This document shows, piece after piece, positions 33,802 to 42,281 of a stretch of DNA of 48,731 nucleotides. The stretch's first letter is position 1; every line of letters begins with the position of its first letter. The position numbers and the translations under genes were made by a program. The stretch is taken from the NCBI RefSeq assembly GCF_026125825.1, contig NZ_JAHCKK010000027.1, positions 1-48,731 of the forward strand. The letters run 5' to 3'. This DNA comes from Hydrogenophaga sp. (lineage in GTDB: Bacteria > Pseudomonadota > Gammaproteobacteria > Burkholderiales > Burkholderiaceae_C). The notes below the pieces were generated by a model that saw nothing but the letters and a program-made list of their open reading frames with translations, searched no databases and had not been told where the DNA came from.

Positions 33802-33807
33802 TAGAAT
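33802..33807 (+). promoter_or_regulatory. -10 hexamer of the CoA-ligase operon promoter
   Basis: TAGAAT matches the sigma-70 -10 consensus at 5 of 6 positions and lies in the only AT-rich patch before the operon. No -35 consensus is found 16-18 bases upstream, which fits an activator-dependent promoter. The predicted start point is near 33814, giving a leader of about 53 bases. Confidence 0.5.
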
Positions 33808-33866
33808 TTTCGAATCACAAGCCATGCGCCACAGCACCCGGGCATGGTCACAGGAGACGAAGCTTC

Positions 33867-35399
33867 ATGAACATCGCGCAGCTGCTCGTGCGTTCGGCCC
33901 GAACCTTCCCCGACCGGGATGCCGTGTTGCTGGGTGCGCGTGTGTGCTGCGACTACCGGGAGCTGGCGCGCCGCGCCGCCACGCTGGGCACCAGCCTGTC
34001 GCGCCGCCTGGGCCTGCAGCCCGGCGAACGCGTCGCCCTGCTGCTGCACAACTGCCCGCAGTACCTGGAGGTGCTGTACGGGGCCTGGTTTGCCGGCCTG
34101 GTGGTGGTGCCGATCAACCACAAACTGCATGCGCGCGAGGTCGAGTACATCCTGGCCGACAGCGGCGCGCGCGCACTGTTCACCTCGGCCGACCTGGGCA
34201 CGGACCTGCAAACCGACCCGGCGGTCGCCATCGACGTGAACGGCGCCGGCTACCTGTCCCTGCTCGCGGACGACACCATGGCACCGGTGCACCGCGCGCC
34301 CGAAGACATCGCCTGGCTGTTCTACACCTCGGGCACGACCGGCCGCCCCAAGGGCGTGATGCAGACCCACCGCAACCTGCTCTCGATGACGCTGTGCTAT
34401 TTCGCCGACGTGGACACGGTGCGGCCGGACGACGCGAGCCTGTATGCCGCGCCGATGTCGCACGGCGCCGGTCTCTACAACATCCCGCACGTGCTGGCCG
34501 GCGCGCGCCACGTGATCCCCGAGTCCGGCGGTTTCGACCCCGACGAGATCCTCGCGCTGGCCCGCGAGTTGCGCGATGTCTCGATGTTCGCGGCCCCCAC
34601 CATGGTCAAGCGGCTGGTCGAAAGCGCGCTGGCGCGCGGCCTGGATGGCGACGGCATCAAGACCATCGTCTATGGCGGGGGCCCGATGTACGCCGCCGAC
34701 ATCCAGCAGGCCATTGCCGTGATGGGCCCGCGCTTCGTGCAGATCTACGGCCAGGGCGAGTGCCCCATGGCCATCACCGCGCTGTCGCGGCAACACCTGG
34801 CCGATCTCGGCCATCCGCGCCACGCGCAGCGCATGGCCTCCGTCGGCGTGGCCCAGAGCAGCGTGGAGATCCGCATCGCGCAACCCGACGGAACCGCCCT
34901 GCCTTGCGGCGAAACCGGGGAAATCCTGGTGCGCGGCGACCCGGTGATGCCGGGCTACTGGGGCAACGCGGCAGCCACGGCCCAGACCTTGCGCGACGGC
35001 TGGCTGCACACCGGCGACATCGGCGAAATCGATGCCGACGGCTTCCTCTCGCTCAAGGACCGCTCCAAGGACCTGATCATCAGCGGCGGCTCCAACATCT
35101 ACCCGCGCGAGGTCGAGGAGGTGCTGCTGCGCCATCCCGGCGTGCGCGAAGTCGCCGTGATCGGCCGCCCGCACAGCGAGTGGGGCGAGGAGGTGCTGGC
35201 CTGCGTCGTCGCACGCCCCGGCCACGCGCTGGACACGAGCGAGCTCGACGCGCTCTGCCTCGCCAGCATCGCGCGTTTCAAGCGCCCGCGCCGGTACCTG
35301 CTGCTCGACGAATTGCCCAAGAACAGCTACGGCAAAGTGCTCAAGACCGCTCTGCGGGACCTGGGCGATTCCCCCAAAGACAGGAGACCCCTTCCATGA
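33867..35399 (+). CDS. Acyl-CoA synthetase / AMP-dependent carboxylate-CoA ligase
   Basis: A 510-residue member of the adenylate-forming (ANL) family. The phosphate loop is YTSGTTGRPKG (153-163). The aromatic/adenine-binding segment is YGQGECPM, in place of the more common YGxTE. The hinge is KDRSKDLIISGG and the catalytic Lys is K490 in NSYGKVLK. It activates a carboxylic acid, probably aromatic or medium chain, with ATP and CoA in the cytoplasm. AGGAGA precedes the ATG. It leads an operon that continues, with a 4-base overlap, into an FAH hydrolase and then transporter genes. The substrate is probably the compound imported by that transporter. Confidence 0.92.
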   Translation: MNIAQLLVRSARTFPDRDAVLLGARVCCDYRELARRAATLGTSLSRRLGLQPGERVALLLHNCPQYLEVLYGAWFAGLVVVPINHKLHAREVEYILADSGARALFTSADLGTDLQTDPAVAIDVNGAGYLSLLADDTMAPVHRAPEDIAWLFYTSGTTGRPKGVMQTHRNLLSMTLCYFADVDTVRPDDASLYAAPMSHGAGLYNIPHVLAGARHVIPESGGFDPDEILALARELRDVSMFAAPTMVKRLVESALARGLDGDGIKTIVYGGGPMYAADIQQAIAVMGPRFVQIYGQGECPMAITALSRQHLADLGHPRHAQRMASVGVAQSSVEIRIAQPDGTALPCGETGEILVRGDPVMPGYWGNAAATAQTLRDGWLHTGDIGEIDADGFLSLKDRSKDLIISGGSNIYPREVEEVLLRHPGVREVAVIGRPHSEWGEEVLACVVARPGHALDTSELDALCLASIARFKRPRRYLLLDELPKNSYGKVLKTALRDLGDSPKDRRPLP

Positions 35400-36343
35400 A
35401 ACTGGTCACGTTCGATCTTCCCGGCGGCCAACGCCACATCGGCGCGATGCTCGCGGGCGAGCAGCGCCTGGTGGACTTCACCGCGTCTTCGGCCTCGCCC
35501 GCCATGCGCGACATGCTGGCCCTGATCGACGGCGGCGAGGCCGCGCTCCAGGAAGCCCGGCAATGGCTGGACAAGGCCGCCGTCACGCATGCGCTTGCCG
35601 ACGTGACGCTGGCCGCGCCACTGCCCGAACCGCGCCAGATGCGCGACTTCCTGTGCTTCGAGAAGCACTTCCGGCAGGCGCGCGCCAACCGCCACCTCTT
35701 CGGCGCCACCGACAGCGAACGCGACCCGGCCAAGGTGGAGATTCCACCCATCTGGTACGAGGAGCCGATCTACTACAAGTGCAACCGCTTCTCGGTGGTG
35801 GGCACGGGCACGGACATCGTCAACCCCGCGTACTGCCAGATGCTGGACTACGAACTCGAGTTCGCCGCCATCCTGGGCAAGGGTGGCAAAAACATCCGCA
35901 AGGAAGACGCGCGCTCGCACATCTTCGGCTACCTGATCTTCAACGACGTGAGCGCGCGCGACCAGCAGATGCGCGAGATGGGCGGCACGCTCGGCCCCAC
36001 CAAGGGCAAGGACTTCGACACCGGCAACGTGCTCGGCCCGTGGCTGGTCACAGCCGACGAGGTCGGCAATCCCTACGACCTGACCATGGTCGCGCGCGTC
36101 AATGGCGAGGAGTGGTCGCGCGGCAACAGCGGCGAGATGCACCACCGTTTCGAAGACGTGCTGGTCCACGCCTCGCGCGACGAGACGCTGCACGCAGGCG
36201 AGTTCTTCGGCTCAGGAACGGTCGGCAGCGGATGCGGACTGGAACTGGGCCGTTTCCTGAAACACGGCGATGTCGTCGAGCTGGAGGTTCAGAAGCTCGG
36301 CGTGCTCAAGAACCGTGTGGTGTTCCGTCACGACAGCCCGTGA
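35396..36343 (+). CDS. Fumarylacetoacetate hydrolase (FAH) family protein
   Basis: A 315-residue FAH-family enzyme. The metal-binding core is visible as DYELEFAAI and, later, FNDVSARDQQ. The GxxTGTDIVxP-like segment (VVGTGTDIVNP) precedes it. Family members cleave or decarboxylate acylpyruvates, hydrate ring-cleavage products or isomerise them. It overlaps the CoA-ligase stop by 4 bases, so the two act in the same pathway. Which FAH reaction applies is open; an acylpyruvase or hydratase is most usual. Confidence 0.88.
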   Translation: MKLVTFDLPGGQRHIGAMLAGEQRLVDFTASSASPAMRDMLALIDGGEAALQEARQWLDKAAVTHALADVTLAAPLPEPRQMRDFLCFEKHFRQARANRHLFGATDSERDPAKVEIPPIWYEEPIYYKCNRFSVVGTGTDIVNPAYCQMLDYELEFAAILGKGGKNIRKEDARSHIFGYLIFNDVSARDQQMREMGGTLGPTKGKDFDTGNVLGPWLVTADEVGNPYDLTMVARVNGEEWSRGNSGEMHHRFEDVLVHASRDETLHAGEFFGSGTVGSGCGLELGRFLKHGDVVELEVQKLGVLKNRVVFRHDSP

Positions 36344-36379
36344 CGGCGTTCCCTCCCTAAAACCCTCTGGAGACAAGCC

Positions 36380-37327
36380 ATGCACACCTTTATCACGACC
36401 CTGCGTTCCCTTGTGCGCCCCCTGGCGGTGGCCACGCTGCTGAGTGCGGCGGCGGCCCCCGTCTGGGCCCAGAAGATCGTGTTCGGTTTCTCGGCGTCCA
36501 CCGCCTTTGCCAATGCCTTTGTCGCGGCCAACGAGGGCATCTTCAAAAAGCACGGTCTGGACGTGGAGATGAAACTGGTCCCCAACTCGGCGACCACGCC
36601 GGCCGCCCTGATGGCGGGCAGCCTGCAGATCGCCACGCCGACCGCGCCCAACACCATGCAGGCCGTCGAGCAGGGGCTGGATCTGGTGGTGCTGGCGGGC
36701 GGGGGCTACTACACCAAGGGCATGGAAGACGTGGCCATCATGGTGCGTCCCGACAGCCCCATCAAGACCGCCAAGGACTTCGAGGGCAAGCGGGTGTCCA
36801 CCCCGGGGCTCAACGCCTTCCTGCACGTGCTGTTCCGCAAATGGATGGCCGAGAACGGCGGCGACTACAAGAAGGTGACCTTCACCGAGAACGCGTTCGC
36901 GCAGTCCGTGGACGTGCTGCGCAACGGCCAGGTCGACGGCATCCTCGCGGTGCAGCCCTTCCTCTCGCGTGCGCAGGAGACCGGTGCCGGCCGCGTGGTC
37001 GCCTACTACATCGCCGCGCTGGAAGGCGAAGTGCAGTCGGGCTGGCACGTCGCCAGCCGCAAGTGGGCCGATGCCAACCCCAAGCAGGTCGCGGCCTTCC
37101 GCGCCGCCATCGAGGAAGCTTCGGCCCTGGCCCAGAAAGACCCTGGCGTGGTGCGCAAGGCCAACCTGGTCTACATCCCCTTCCCGCCCGAGGTGCAGGC
37201 CAAGTTCCCCGACCCGAAGTTCCGCCCGGTCATCACGCCCGAGGTGGTGCAGAACTGGAACAAGATCATGATGGATCAGGACATGCTCAAGAAGCCGATC
37301 GACCCGGCCAAGCTGATCTACAAGTGA
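36380..37327 (+). CDS. ABC transporter substrate-binding protein, copy 1 (SsuA/NMT1-like)
   Basis: A 315-residue periplasmic receptor of the taurine/nitrate/sulfonate (NMT1/SsuA) class. The signal peptide ends at PVWAQ (residue 30/31). The mature start KIVFGFSASTAFANAFVAANEGIF is the usual ligand-facing loop plus first helix. GGAGAC precedes the ATG. The gene next door encodes a second receptor that is about three quarters identical without any gap. The cluster contains one ATPase and two permeases, so both receptors may share one membrane complex. Confidence 0.92.
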   Translation: MHTFITTLRSLVRPLAVATLLSAAAAPVWAQKIVFGFSASTAFANAFVAANEGIFKKHGLDVEMKLVPNSATTPAALMAGSLQIATPTAPNTMQAVEQGLDLVVLAGGGYYTKGMEDVAIMVRPDSPIKTAKDFEGKRVSTPGLNAFLHVLFRKWMAENGGDYKKVTFTENAFAQSVDVLRNGQVDGILAVQPFLSRAQETGAGRVVAYYIAALEGEVQSGWHVASRKWADANPKQVAAFRAAIEEASALAQKDPGVVRKANLVYIPFPPEVQAKFPDPKFRPVITPEVVQNWNKIMMDQDMLKKPIDPAKLIYK

Positions 37328-37369
37328 CGCCGGTTGGCTCCAGCCCATTCATCGCATCGGAGAACCACC

Positions 37370-38314
37370 ATGTCGCGATTCCCTCCTCGACGCGCCTGGC
37401 AGCGCCTGCTCCTGGCCCTGCTGATCGGTGCGGCCAGCGCGGCGCCCGCCCTGGCCCAGAAGATCGTCTACGGCTACTCGGGCGCCGCGGTCTTCGGCAA
37501 CGCCTTCGTCGCCGCCAACGAAGGCATCTTCAAGCGCAACGGCCTCGATGTGGAGATGAAGCTGGTGCCGAACTCGGCCACCACGCCAGCGGCCCTCATG
37601 GCCGGCAGTCTTCAGATCGCCACGCCCACGGCCCCCAACACATTGCAGGCCGTGGACTCGGGCATCGATCTGGTGGTGCTGGCCGGAGGCGGCTACTACA
37701 CCAAGGGCATGGAAGACATCGGCGTGATCGTCAGGCCGGATGGCCCGATCAAGACCGCCAAGGACTTTGAGGGCAAGCGGGTTTCCACGCCGGGCCTCAA
37801 CGCCTTCCTGCACGTGCTGTTTCGCAAGTGGATGAGCGAGAACGGCGGCGATCCGAAGAAGGTGACGTACACCGAGAATGCGTTCGCCACGTCGCTGGAC
37901 GTGCTGCGCTCCGGCCAGGTGGACGCCGTGCTCACCGGCAGCCCTTACCTGGGCCGTGCCGTCGAAACGAAGATCGGGCGCGTGGTGTCGTACTACATCA
38001 GCGAGCTCGAAGGCGACACGCAGTCCGGGTGGCACGTGGCCACGCGCAAGTGGGTGAACGAGAACCCCGCCCAGGCCGCCGCCTTCAAGAAATCCATCGA
38101 CGAAGCCACGGCGCTGGCGGCCAGAGACCCCTCCGTGGTGCGCAAGGCGATGCTGGTGTACATCCCCGTGCCGCCCGAAGTGCAGGCCCAGTTCATCGAC
38201 CCGAAGTTCAAGGCGGTGATCACCCCCGAGGTGGTCACCAAATGGAACTCCATCCTGATGGAGCAGGACATGCTCAAGAAGCCGGTCGATCCGGCCAGGC
38301 TGCTCTACAAGTGA
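37370..38314 (+). CDS. ABC transporter substrate-binding protein, copy 2 (SsuA/NMT1-like)
   Basis: A 314-residue paralogue of the preceding gene. The signal peptide ends at PALAQ. Over 285 gap-free mature residues I count 67 differences between the copies. They are dense at VDAVLTGSPYLGRAVETKIG (copy 1: VDGILAVQPFLSRAQETGAG), a stretch that in this fold borders the binding cleft. The central part (about 60-150) is nearly unchanged. The start at 37370 is set by CGGAGA just upstream. This is a recent-looking tandem duplication with focused change. Confidence 0.92.
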   Translation: MSRFPPRRAWQRLLLALLIGAASAAPALAQKIVYGYSGAAVFGNAFVAANEGIFKRNGLDVEMKLVPNSATTPAALMAGSLQIATPTAPNTLQAVDSGIDLVVLAGGGYYTKGMEDIGVIVRPDGPIKTAKDFEGKRVSTPGLNAFLHVLFRKWMSENGGDPKKVTYTENAFATSLDVLRSGQVDAVLTGSPYLGRAVETKIGRVVSYYISELEGDTQSGWHVATRKWVNENPAQAAAFKKSIDEATALAARDPSVVRKAMLVYIPVPPEVQAQFIDPKFKAVITPEVVTKWNSILMEQDMLKKPVDPARLLYK

Positions 38315-38354
38315 CGCGCGCCCTCTTCCCACCCGGACCACAAGACCTCAACGC

Positions 38355-39125
38355 ATGAGCCAAGCCATCGCCCCCATCCTGTCCGTCAGCGGGCTGGACT
38401 TCACCGTCGGTTCCCTCAACATCCTGAAAGACATCTCGCTCACGGTGCATGAAAAGGAGTTCGTCTGCATCGTCGGCGCCTCGGGCTGCGGCAAGACCAC
38501 CTTGCTGCGCCTGATGGGCGGCCTGCTCAGCCCCACCGAGGGCCAGGTGCTGTACCGGGGCCGCGCGATCGACGGGCCCGACCCCGAGCTCGCGGTGGTG
38601 TTCCAGGACTACGGACGCGCCCTGCTGCCGTGGCGCACCGTGGCCGGCAACGTGGAGCTGGCGCTCGAAGCGCGCCGTGTGCCCAAGGACGAGCGCGCGC
38701 CCATCATCCGCGACATGCTGGAACGGGTCGGCCTGGCCGAGCGCGCCGACGCCTACCCGATCCAGCTCTCCGGCGGCATGCAGCAACGCCTGCAGATCGC
38801 GCGCTGCATGGCGCAGGCGCCGCAGGTGCTGCTGATGGACGAGCCCTTCGGCGCGCTCGACGCGATGACGCGCCAGACGCTGCAGGACGAAGTGGCCCGC
38901 CTGTGCGCCGACGCAGGCGTGACGGTGGTGTTCATCACGCACGACCTGGAGGAGGCGATCTACCTGGGCGACCGGGTGATCTCCATGGACAAGCACCCGG
39001 GTCGCCTGTCGGAGACGCTGACCATCGAGCTGGAGCGGCCTCGCAACCAGCTCACCACCAGGGAAGACGCCCGCTTCCTGGCCTATCGCCACCGCCTGTT
39101 CAACCTCCTGCCACCGGGGCACTGA
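38355..39125 (+). CDS. ABC transporter ATP-binding protein (SsuB/TauB-like)
   Basis: A 256-residue ATPase. Walker A is GASGCGKTT (41-49), the Q-loop is VVFQDYGRALLPWRTV, the signature is LSGGM (138-142), Walker B is VLLMDE (158-163) and the switch His is in FITHDLEEAI. The sequence is typical of the nitrate/sulfonate/taurine importer group. It lacks a strong ribosome site and lies 40 bases after copy 2 of the receptor. It powers uptake with the two permeases that follow. Confidence 0.95.
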   Translation: MSQAIAPILSVSGLDFTVGSLNILKDISLTVHEKEFVCIVGASGCGKTTLLRLMGGLLSPTEGQVLYRGRAIDGPDPELAVVFQDYGRALLPWRTVAGNVELALEARRVPKDERAPIIRDMLERVGLAERADAYPIQLSGGMQQRLQIARCMAQAPQVLLMDEPFGALDAMTRQTLQDEVARLCADAGVTVVFITHDLEEAIYLGDRVISMDKHPGRLSETLTIELERPRNQLTTREDARFLAYRHRLFNLLPPGH

Positions 39126-39126
39126 G

Positions 39127-39903
39127 ATGAATGCAACCCTGGTGCGCGTGTTCAAAGGGGTGCTGTTCCCGGCGGCGGTCCTGATCTTCTGGGAGTTCGC
39201 GGCCCGCTCCGGGCTGCTCAAGGCCGAGAGCCTGTCGTCCCCGATCGCGATCTTCCGCGCGGCGGTGGGTGTGGTCGTCGATGGCAGCCTGTTCAAGGCG
39301 GCCCTGGAGACTTTCGGCGGCGCCGTGGGCGGCCTGGTCGTCGGGGCCACAGCGGGCATCCTGGTCGGCGTGGCCTTCGGTCTCTCGCGCAGCCTGTCGC
39401 AGCTGATGCGCGTGTCCACCGAGGCGCTGCGGCCCATTCCCTCGGTGGCGCTGATCCCGCTGGCGCTGCTGATTCACGGCTACGGCTTCCAGATGGAGAG
39501 CAGCATCGTGGCCTTCTCGTGCTTCTGGCCGCTGCTCATCATCACCGAAAGCGCGGTGCGCGGCATCGAACCGCGCCTGCTGGAGGTGGCGCGCATGCTC
39601 AACCTGAGCCTGCGCGAGCGCGTGACCAAGATTGTGTTGCCCGCCGCGCTGCCGCGCATCTTCGTCGGCCTTCGGCTGGCGGCCGCGGTCTCGCTGGTGG
39701 TGGCGGTCACGGTGGAGATCACGGCCAACCCGATGGGCCTGGGCTACGCGCTCATCGTCGCGCAAGAGAGCATGCGGCCCGATCGCGTGTTCGCCTTCAT
39801 CGGCTGGATCGGCCTGATCGGGTGGGCACTCAATGCCTCGCTGCTGCGCGCGCAGCAGCGCTGGTTCGGGCGCATGGGCAACTGGGCGGAGCAATCGTCA
39901 TGA
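39127..39903 (+). CDS. ABC transporter permease, first of two
   Basis: A 258-residue inner-membrane permease of the SsuC/TauC type with about six hydrophobic segments. The cytoplasmic coupling loop is VARMLNLSLRERVTKIVLPAALP, the EAA-like motif that contacts the ATPase. It begins one base after the ATPase stop, and its own stop overlaps the second permease in ATGA. Because its partner differs in sequence, the transporter core is probably a heterodimer. Confidence 0.93.
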   Translation: MNATLVRVFKGVLFPAAVLIFWEFAARSGLLKAESLSSPIAIFRAAVGVVVDGSLFKAALETFGGAVGGLVVGATAGILVGVAFGLSRSLSQLMRVSTEALRPIPSVALIPLALLIHGYGFQMESSIVAFSCFWPLLIITESAVRGIEPRLLEVARMLNLSLRERVTKIVLPAALPRIFVGLRLAAAVSLVVAVTVEITANPMGLGYALIVAQESMRPDRVFAFIGWIGLIGWALNASLLRAQQRWFGRMGNWAEQSS

Positions 39904-40664
39904 AAAGAGAGCATGGTGTCCTGATGTGGTTCGCCAGCCTGGGCGTGCTCGCTGCGTTGGTCGGCCTGTGGCAACTCGCCGCGCACCTGGAACTGGTGTC
40001 GCCGGTGTTCTTCCCGGCGCCGCTGCGCAGCTTCGAGTCGCTGTGGGACCAGATGGGCACGGCGGACTTCTGGCTCGCGTTTCGCGAGACGCTGCGGCGC
40101 ATGGTGCTGGGCTTCGTGACCGCCTCGGTCGCGGGCGTCGCACTGGGTGCGGCGATCGGCCTCTCGCCCCGGGTGCGGGCCTATGTGGAGCCCACGCTGG
40201 AGCTGATCCGCCCCCTGCCCGCCTCGGCCATGATCCCGGTCTTCGTTCTGCTGATCGGCCTGAACGACCGCATGATCGTCACCGCGATCGCCTTCTCTTC
40301 CCTCTGGCCGGTGCTGCTCAACACCGTGCACGGCTTCAAGACCATCGAGCCGCGGCTGGTGGAGGTCGCGCGCATCCTGCACCTCTCGCGGCTGGAGATG
40401 GTCTGGAAGATCGCCCTGCCCAACGCGCTGCCCGACATCTTCGCGGGCCTTCGGCTGGCCCTGACGGTGTCGCTCATCCTCGCGGTGGTGGCCGAGATGC
40501 TGGCCGGCACCGTCGGCCTGGGCCAGAACATCACGCTGGCCGCGCGCTCGTTCCGCAGCGCAGACCTCTACGCCGGGATCATCGTCCTTGGCGCGGTCGG
40601 CTACGTGTCCAACATCCTGCTTCAACGCGCCGAACAGCACCTGCTGCGCTGGCGCACGCCCTGA
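39900..40664 (+). CDS. ABC transporter permease, second of two
   Basis: A 254-residue permease of the same type as the preceding one, with six hydrophobic segments and the coupling loop VARILHLSRLEMVWKIALPNALP. The first helix LGVLAALVGLWQLAAH is standard for this family. The 4-base overlap with the first permease indicates coupled translation and equal amounts. Most relatives have a single permease gene acting as a homodimer, so the pair is somewhat unusual. Confidence 0.93.
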   Translation: MKREHGVLMWFASLGVLAALVGLWQLAAHLELVSPVFFPAPLRSFESLWDQMGTADFWLAFRETLRRMVLGFVTASVAGVALGAAIGLSPRVRAYVEPTLELIRPLPASAMIPVFVLLIGLNDRMIVTAIAFSSLWPVLLNTVHGFKTIEPRLVEVARILHLSRLEMVWKIALPNALPDIFAGLRLALTVSLILAVVAEMLAGTVGLGQNITLAARSFRSADLYAGIIVLGAVGYVSNILLQRAEQHLLRWRTP

Positions 40665-40701
40665 ACCCGGCATCACCCACCCCCACCACAGGAGACACAC
40701 C

Positions 40702-41709
40702 ATGAAATGGCAATACACCAAGGGACTGCACGACATCGGCAACGGCAATTACGCCTGGCTGCTGCCCGACGGCACCTGGGGCTGGAGCAACGCGGGCCTG
40801 GTGACCGACAGCGGCGAGTCGCTGCTGGTCGACACCCTGTTCGACCTCAAGCTCACGCGCGAGATGCTGCATGCCATGCGCAACGCCGTGCCCGAGGCCA
40901 AGGAGATCGCGCAGGTGGTCAACACCCACGCCAACGGCGATCACTACTTCGGCAACCAGCTGGTGGCCGACTCGGAGATCATCGTCTCGCAGGCCTGCGC
41001 CGAAGAGATGCTGGCCCACCCGCCCCAGGCCCTGATCGACCGCTTCCGCAACTACAAGGAACTCGGCGACGGCGGCGAATTCCTCATGAAGGCGATGGGC
41101 CGCGTGTTCGATTTCCGCGGCATCGTCTACACCCCACCCACCAAGACCTTCAGTGGCGAGATCGACCTCAAGGTGGGCAACAAGACGGTGAAGCTGGTCG
41201 AGGTCGGCCCGGCCCACACCAAGGGCGATGTGCTCGCCTACATCCCCGAGGACAAGATCGTCTACACCGGCGACATCCTGTTCAACGGCGGCCACCCCAT
41301 CGTGTGGGCAGGCCCGGTGGACAACTGGATCCGCGCCTGCGACCTCATGCTGGGCTGGGACGTGGAGGTGGTGGTGCCCGGCCACGGCCCGATCACCGAC
41401 AAGACGGGGGTGCGCGCGCTCAAGCACTACCTGGAGTACGTCAAGGCCGAGGCGCGCAAGCGCTACGACCAGGGCATGACGCTGGAACAGGCCGTGGACG
41501 ACATCTCGCTGCGCGAGTTCAACTCCTGGACCGACGCGGAGCGCATCTACGTCACCGTCAACAACCTGTACCAGGAGTTCAGCGGCGACACCTCGCCACC
41601 GGACACCATCAAGCTCTTCGGACTCATGGCGCACTACGAAGAGCGCCAGCGCCGGCTGCATGGCAACGTGATCGGTTGCGGCCCCAACTGCAACCACGCC
41701 AAACACTGA
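40702..41709 (+). CDS. MBL-fold metallo-hydrolase with an unusual metal motif
   Basis: A 335-residue metallo-beta-lactamase-fold protein. The first metal motif reads THANGDHYFGN: His76 and Asp80-His81 are kept, but the second His of HxHxDH is Asn78. Further ligands are suggested by GPAHTKGD, YTGDILFNGGHP and PGHGP. The C-terminus carries two Cys in VIGCGPNCNH. No signal peptide. CACAGGAGACACAC precedes the ATG, and nearly the same leader occurs before the next gene. It probably hydrolyses an ester, thioester or lactone made in the pathway (inference). Confidence 0.88.
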   Translation: MKWQYTKGLHDIGNGNYAWLLPDGTWGWSNAGLVTDSGESLLVDTLFDLKLTREMLHAMRNAVPEAKEIAQVVNTHANGDHYFGNQLVADSEIIVSQACAEEMLAHPPQALIDRFRNYKELGDGGEFLMKAMGRVFDFRGIVYTPPTKTFSGEIDLKVGNKTVKLVEVGPAHTKGDVLAYIPEDKIVYTGDILFNGGHPIVWAGPVDNWIRACDLMLGWDVEVVVPGHGPITDKTGVRALKHYLEYVKAEARKRYDQGMTLEQAVDDISLREFNSWTDAERIYVTVNNLYQEFSGDTSPPDTIKLFGLMAHYEERQRRLHGNVIGCGPNCNHAKH

Positions 41710-41743
41710 CCCTTTCAGAACCACTTTCACAGGAGACACACAC

Positions 41744-42274
41744 ATGGCCTGGAGAATCCGCCGCGTCGTGACCGGGCACGATGCCCAGGGTCGCTCGACC
41801 TTCATCATGGATGGCCTCGCGCCCAACATCAAGGAAATGGCGTCCATGCCGGGCGTTGCCTTGACCGACCTGTGGGAAACCACCACCGCACCGGCGGACA
41901 ACACCGGCACGGCGGACGCCGCCGCGCGCCCGGTCAAGCTCGAGCCGCCGCAGGTGGGCAGCATTCTGCGCATCGTGGAGTTCCCGCCCGACACCATGTG
42001 GCAGGGCGCCGACGCGGCCAAGGCCTTCGAGTCCATCGGCGCGGGGCACGCGCCCGACGCCCATTCGGACGACCCCATGCGCCACAAGACCAGCACCATC
42101 GACTACATCGTGGTGCTCAAGGGCGAGATCTACGCCATCCTCGACACGGGCGAGACGCTGCTCAAGGCCGGGGACGTGCTGGTGCAGCGCGGGACCATGC
42201 ACTCCTGGAGCGTGCGCGGCACCGAGCCCTGCATCGTGGCGGCCATCCTCATCGGGGCCACGCCGCACGCCTGA
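41744..42274 (+). CDS. Cupin-domain protein of the CoA-ligase operon
   Basis: A 176-residue cupin. The N-terminal ~70 residues are specific to a group of cupins found with aromatic-degradation genes. The barrel follows (about 85-170), with STIDYIVVLKGEIYAILD and GDVLVQRGTMHSWSVRG; the last provides the second-motif His. The usual HxH of motif 1 is not evident (RHKTSTIDY), so metal binding may be weak. It has the same CACAGGAGACACAC leader as the preceding gene, and its stop lies 7 bases from the stop of the LuxR gene. Confidence 0.85.
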   Translation: MAWRIRRVVTGHDAQGRSTFIMDGLAPNIKEMASMPGVALTDLWETTTAPADNTGTADAAARPVKLEPPQVGSILRIVEFPPDTMWQGADAAKAFESIGAGHAPDAHSDDPMRHKTSTIDYIVVLKGEIYAILDTGETLLKAGDVLVQRGTMHSWSVRGTEPCIVAAILIGATPHA

Positions 42275-42281
42275 GCCGCGC

